Shown in pieces: positions 59,956 through 64,000 of a DNA stretch of 64,000 nt (position 1 is its first letter; the number at the start of each line of letters is the position of its first letter). A program made the position numbers and the translations under genes. The stretch is from assembly GCA_000697055.1 (NCBI GenBank), contig JNDT01002329.1, positions 224,874 through 288,873 of the forward strand, in the 5' to 3' direction. Origin of the DNA: Saksenaea vasiformis B4078. Taxonomy: Eukaryota > Mucoromycota > Mucoromycetes > Mucorales > Saksenaeaceae. The notes beneath the pieces were generated by a model that was not told the DNA's origin, did not search any database, and worked only from the letters and a program-made list of their open reading frames with translations.

Positions 59956-60369
59956 TTATTTATTTACACGCTTATCAATTAATTTCTCCACCTCCGCCAG
60001 AGTTGGTCTTCCCAATGCAGCGAGACCTCGTTCCCAATCGACAACGATTGGTCTTTCAAGCATGATTGGCTGATCAAGTAGCAGTTGCTGCGCTTCTTCC
60101 CAGTTATGGACTTTCTCCTGACCCTCTGGACGTATCATCCTACGCCATGCGGGCGCCGAAGGATGGCCAAGAAACTGAGCTACTTGCTGTAGTTGGTCTG
60201 GTGTGGGTGGCGTCTGCACGTAGTCAACAATGTCCACACGGTAGGCATCGTCCTTGTTAGGTCGCCTCTGCCTGTCAATCAATAACTGAAGCGCCGCTCT
60301 GGATTTGGAACATTGCGCATAATGGAAAATGGATAGAATGGGTAACGTCTTTGGCGGCCGAAATGACAT
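59956..60369 (-). CDS. ArsC/Spx-like thioredoxin-fold protein
   Basis: A 137-residue single-exon protein. The N-terminal strand and loop IFHYAQCSKSRAALQLL carry the ArsC-family Cys20-x-x-Ser23 site. Further on come DYVQTPPT, the LERPIVVDW strand (the usual RPIVV motif) and GRPTLAEVEKLI. The fold belongs to the glutaredoxin-linked arsenate reductase and YffB/Spx group. Real arsenate reduction needs arginines that cannot be judged with confidence by eye, so a redox or uncharacterised role is equally possible. The frame continues 27 codons upstream to 60450 (basic, RRRIKRNVIQNLISLFFSR), which might be a mitochondrial presequence; the inner ATG fits family length better. Confidence 0.78.
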   Translation of the reverse strand: MSFRPPKTLPILSIFHYAQCSKSRAALQLLIDRQRRPNKDDAYRVDIVDYVQTPPTPDQLQQVAQFLGHPSAPAWRRMIRPEGQEKVHNWEEAQQLLLDQPIMLERPIVVDWERGLAALGRPTLAEVEKLIDKRVNK

Positions 60370-60450
60370 ACGGGAAAAGAATAAAGAAATAAGGTTTTGG
60401 ATCACATTCCTTTTGATCCTCCGGCGGAAAAATATGTTTTTCCCGTCCAT

Positions 60451-61546
60451 TTCGTCACACGTTACAGCAATGAAGAAAAACTCGGTTACAGTTTCTGCTG
60501 CGCCTTCTACACGACGATCTATCCAAGCCTTGCTTTCAGGAAACCTATTTCACTTGGTAGCCGTAGGCTACATACGTATATTTACTGATGCGTTGTAAGT
60601 CTGAAATACAAAAGAAAGACGTCGCCGAAGCGGAAACAGGTTTTACGCGCTGTTTTGCCCTCATGCAGAGGCCCGTTCTGCTACCTGGAAAAAATCGTAT
60701 GCATCAAACTCAAACAACAGTGTCGTCCCATTATAGTTAAAAGCAAGATTAGAACTCGCAAAATACGGACTTATTCGCATCCGAGCACACTTTGTTTACT
60801 GCCGGATGATTAACCTTTCTTGTGCCCAAATGTTGGATTTGAAATCTTAATAGTGTGGCACCCACAAGACCAAGTGCCATTCTACTTTGTGGAGATTTAT
60901 GAACTGGTACGTTTGCCTATCGTATTTCGTATCAAGCATATCAAGCATATCTAGTCTATCAAACGTATCTATCCGGTTTCAGACACAAAAAGATCACCTG
61001 TTCTCTTGACATCTTATCGTACTGTCTATCGGAAGAAAGGAACGCACCACTAATTTGTACCAGTGCAAAACGCGTGTCCAATAAACTGAGAATGAAGTGT
61101 AGTTACTGAGTGGTACCTAGCAAGCAATAGCGGTCTGGAGAAAGAAAGAGGGATGCGCAACCAACAAAATTCGGAAAAAAAAAAGATTGCTTAGTCAGAG
61201 AGAGAGAGATAGATAGAAATTCATGCTGAATAAATATGCCTGCGTGGAGAGGCGTACTTCCATCCGTGATCTGTTTACTGTAGCAGATGTGAGAAGGTCA
61301 CGCAATTCTACTGGACACCGCGGCCAAACATATACTCGTATTATGTAATGGATGAAAATCATTGGAAATGGTAAATAACCATCGCTGAAGAGGAGATCTA
61401 TAAACGCACTAAACTACCGTCCTTTGAAAAGGTGCTTCACTTGCCAAAAAAGGGATATCAAGACTAGTAAGTACTCGCTACTGAATGTAACACATAGTTG
61501 ACGCATGCGTTTATTCAGAGTTCAGTATATAGAGTAGACGCTTTCA
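60451..61546. other. Gene-free interval
   Basis: Upstream region of the ArsC-like gene and 3' flank of the small secreted protein. A short GA run lies at 61198-61216. No gene is seen. Confidence 0.45.
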
Positions 61547-61861
61547 TTAGTTATCTTTCTTAGGCCACAGCTTTTCGCATGAAAGGATCTTAGCAGCGGT
61601 GTCTACTTTTCCAAGGCGTCTGATACAGACATCGAGCTTGCATGTATTTTCATTGTCTTCGTTAAAACCACCAAAAAGCTCTTTGCATTTTGCTTGACAT
61701 GTGGTGCACTGTTCAAGGTTGTCGACGGTCTTGATACCGGCCTCGCCAAGGATCTCTTGAATGTTATTTGCTACTGTTTCTGATTCATTGCCTTGAATTT
61801 TGTTCTGAGCATGGACACTGAGTACAAGGAAAAACACGGAGGCGACAAAGGCGAATTTCAT
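61547..61861 (-). CDS. Small secreted cysteine-rich protein
   Basis: A 104-residue single-exon protein. Residues 1-19 are a signal peptide (MKFAFVASVFFLVLSVHAQ). The mature part has six cysteines in three pairs (CTTCQAKC, NTCKLDVC, LSCEKLW), enough for three disulfides, and many charged residues. It has no membrane anchor. The helical CxxC/CxxxC spacing is typical of small secreted fungal proteins, sometimes termed effectors, but I do not recognise the family and assign no function. An AT-rich TTATTTAA element on minus near 61910-61919 may be its TATA-like box. Confidence 0.75.
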   Translation of the reverse strand: MKFAFVASVFFLVLSVHAQNKIQGNESETVANNIQEILGEAGIKTVDNLEQCTTCQAKCKELFGGFNEDNENTCKLDVCIRRLGKVDTAAKILSCEKLWPKKDN

Positions 61862-62800
61862 GATTAGGAAGCTGGATTAGGTCGATGTCTTTCTAGCAAA
61901 AAGCTCGCCATTAAATAAGGATGTGTGAATCAGGGGAAGTAAATCTTCCGCACTAGCATTGGCGTCTTGTTGGTTCATGCATAGTGATAACTCCTTAATG
62001 ACGCGTGATCAATGTGCCATCGCCAATTGATCATGTGCGCGTGTGTGTGTGTGTGTGTGTGTGTGTGTCTGATCGCTTGCAAGAATTCTTTGTTCGGTTG
62101 GGCAACGCCATGAGCGCGTAAATCGGAGATGATCTTCTAATGGCAAACAGCGTAAAAAGAACAACACGTAAACATATGTGCACCGTATGTTCCGGCGCAA
62201 TTTCGTGTTACATGGAGATATACCAAGCTCATGCATGAACAGGTGGGGGAGGAAATCTCGGAGGCAGGTTGTATTATGTTCTTGGACGTACCGTGTCCTT
62301 GCAGCTTGCGATATTGCATTATTAGAAATGCATACTCCCAAGCATCCATGTTGCTAACAATGTCAATCCACTGCTCTATTAGTTGTCTATCTTTCATGGA
62401 ACACCTTTCATCTTTCAAAAAGGCTTACAATCTTTACTCTGCCTTGTCTCATCTACATTTAAACAATTGTTCTGGTGGTTGTGAACCTGAGAAACTAAGC
62501 GCAGGGAGAACGAAGGAGATCGGTGTCCCCAATGACGTCGGGATGATGTACTCCTATTTCGTGCCGCTGAAGGAGCCACAAGCCATAAACTCCTGTTCAC
62601 ATTCGCTGTGCAAGCCAAAAAGAAGAAAAAGGGAAAAAGAAACCGGGAACCCGGTTTTCTTTAGCTGATCTTCCCAGCTATGGGTCCTCCCCACATGAAC
62701 ATATATGCACTTTAGTACGTTATACTCGGTGAGCAGCTAGTAAATTGTAACAACGCGTAAAAACAGACACTTTATTATTGCTGCGGTTTTGTAACTACGT
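61862..62800. other. Gene-free interval with GT microsatellite
   Basis: Contains the promoter of the small secreted gene, the GT run at 62041-62068 and an open frame at 62231-62668 that has no motif and is not supported as a gene. The right end is the 3' flank of the S18 gene. Confidence 0.45.
62041..62068. repeat. (GT)14 microsatellite
   Basis: Uninterrupted GT dinucleotide run of 28 bases. Confidence 0.98.
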
Positions 62801-63575
62801 TTAGTCTAGAAGAAAAGAAATAAATGTGAGACATAATGTAAAAATGGATAGTGTGAACTTACTCTTCTTCTTGGAGACACCGACGGTTCTACCGCGACGG
62901 CCAGTGGTCTTGGTGTGTTGACCGCGGACACGGAGACCCCAGAAGTGACGGAGACCACGGTGAGCACGGATCTTCTTCAGACGCTCAAGGTCCTCACGCA
63001 TCTTGGTATCGAGACCGTTGGAGATGACCTGGGAGTACTTGCCATCAATGATATCCTTCTGTCTGTTAAGGAACCAGTTGGGGATCTTGTACTGCTGGGG
63101 GTTCTGGAGGATAGTGACAATGCGCTCCAACTCTTCGTTGGACAACTCACCAGCTCTGTGGCGTACTTTCAGTTAATCGGATCATGAAAGACTTTTCTTT
63201 TACGTACCTCTTGTTGAGATCGACATCGGCCTTCTTGCAGGCAATGTTGGCGAAGCGACGACCAACACCCTTGACGGAGGTCAAGGCAATGGTAATCTTG
63301 TTCTTACCGTCAACGTTGGTGTTGAGCAGACGGATAATGTGCTGGAACTGATTCCTCTCAGGAACAACGAGCGACTAAATCAAAAAGCAACATGTTAGTC
63401 GTCATTCGTATCTGTGGAGTATAATACAAAGAGGTCGCTGCGTTTTCCCACTCTCCGTTCCATCCATCTCTATCGGTGCATCGTTTTGCTAAACGCATCG
63501 CATCCATTGTCCAGGCAACCGTTCCATCCTCTTTAAGTCGCCCAATACACCCAAACTACACGGATCACTCACCAT
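62801..63575 (-). CDS. RPS18: 40S ribosomal protein S18 (uS13)
   Basis: A 155-residue small-subunit head protein that contacts the initiator tRNA and the intersubunit bridge. Exons: 63575-63573 (only the ATG), 63374-63208, 63155-62863 and 62805-62801 (final codon and stop). All junctions are GT-AG and in phase. The order of conserved blocks is that of eukaryotic uS13: [78 protein letters not shown] and [20 protein letters not shown]. The last intron (62862-62806) is 57 nt, a multiple of three without stops. If it were retained the same stop codon would still be used and a hydrophobic tail added; the spliced form with Asn before the stop matches family length. Confidence 0.96.
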
Positions 63576-64000
63576 TTTTCAAAAAAGGGAGGAATCACAC
63601 TGCTTGCGCAGGCATCGTAGTATAACTCTCTCTCTGCTCCACAGCACATTAAAGGCCCGCCACACGTCACAGATCCGGACCGGATTTTTTTACGGCGGCA
63701 AAATCCTCCATGCAAAAATGTTGATCTACGTTTAAAATTTTTTGGTTTTTATTTAACGTCACATTTGAACACGGCGTCTTGGTCAGACATATTTGCTCGT
63801 GACAGCTCAGAAGGGAGGGGGGAGGAAAAACCCTGTGGAGAGACAGGGAAAAGGTCGTGGGTGTGGGGTAAAAGGAACGGATAGTATAAGGACTAAGAGG
63901 GAAAAGGGGAGAAGAGAAAGAGGGAAAAGAAAGCAAAGAGAGGAAGGTGTCAGTTTGAGGAGTCTAGCCTGGTTCAAGAGGAGGAGAATCGAGCCACTGT
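63576..64000. other. S18 upstream region, purine-rich to the window edge
   Basis: Holds the S18 promoter and 5' UTR. From about 63815 the plus strand is a G/A-rich run (pyrimidine-rich on minus). The open frame 63667-63936 on minus merely reflects that composition. No gene is supported. Confidence 0.5.

Noticed and set aside
63667..63936. Minus-strand Ser/Pro/Phe-rich open frame
   Set aside because: Explained by the pyrimidine-rich composition of the strand; no start context or motif.

Overview
The window is nuclear DNA of a filamentous fungus, most likely a Mucoromycota/Mucorales species. Three things point there: many short introns (about 45-90 nt, usually GT-AG), protein families typical of fungi (Kin4-type kinase, Gas1/GH72 glucanosyltransferase, Ecl1 zinc protein, HAL-type kinase), and a GABA-B-like class C GPCR, a receptor class I know from early-diverging fungi and not from Dikarya. 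No bacterial operon, rRNA, tRNA, CRISPR array or viral gene was seen. The species is inferred, not proven. I rebuilt the exon structures by hand from splice signals, reading frame and family conservation.

Layout. 1-2.4 kb: two tandem repeats and degraded repeats. 2.4-7.3 kb: Kin4-like kinase and Gas1-like enzyme, both minus strand. 7.3-10.4 kb: gene-free. 10.4-17 kb: an F-box/WD40 ubiquitin-ligase receptor (plus) facing a class C GPCR with a PH-like tail (minus), only 155 bp apart. 19-19.4 kb: Ecl1-type zinc protein. 19.5-26.7 kb: gene-poor. 26.7-29.7 kb: Sel1-repeat protein. 31.5-39.1 kb: a cluster of C2H2 zinc-finger copies made by segmental and tandem duplication, each damaged in finger 1 in its own way. 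39.8 kb: a 128-bp CACTA-type MITE with a perfect 3-bp target duplication. 41.2-41.8 kb: secreted thaumatin-like protein. 45.1-47.6 kb: RbAp48/Msi1-type histone chaperone and a CHRAC/Dpb3-type histone-fold protein diverging from a 177-bp promoter. 48.3-49.4 kb: decayed coding sequence that may be a Fanzor/TnpB relic. 49.8-53.4 kb: NIPSNAP protein, TMEM230-like protein and a tiny basic protein. 53.4-58 kb: gene-poor with transposon-like fragments. 58.1-60.4 kb: HAL-type kinase facing an ArsC-like redox protein. 61.5-61.9 kb: small secreted cysteine-rich protein. 62.8-63.6 kb: ribosomal protein S18.

Functional themes are signalling (two kinases, a GPCR, an SCF receptor), cell wall and secretion (Gas1, thaumatin-like, cysteine-rich peptide), chromatin (RbAp48, CHRAC/Dpb3) and housekeeping (uS13, NIPSNAP, TMEM230). 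The genes do not form one obvious pathway. The items most worth pursuing are the PH-tailed class C GPCR, the zinc-finger cluster, the MITE and the divergent chromatin gene pair.
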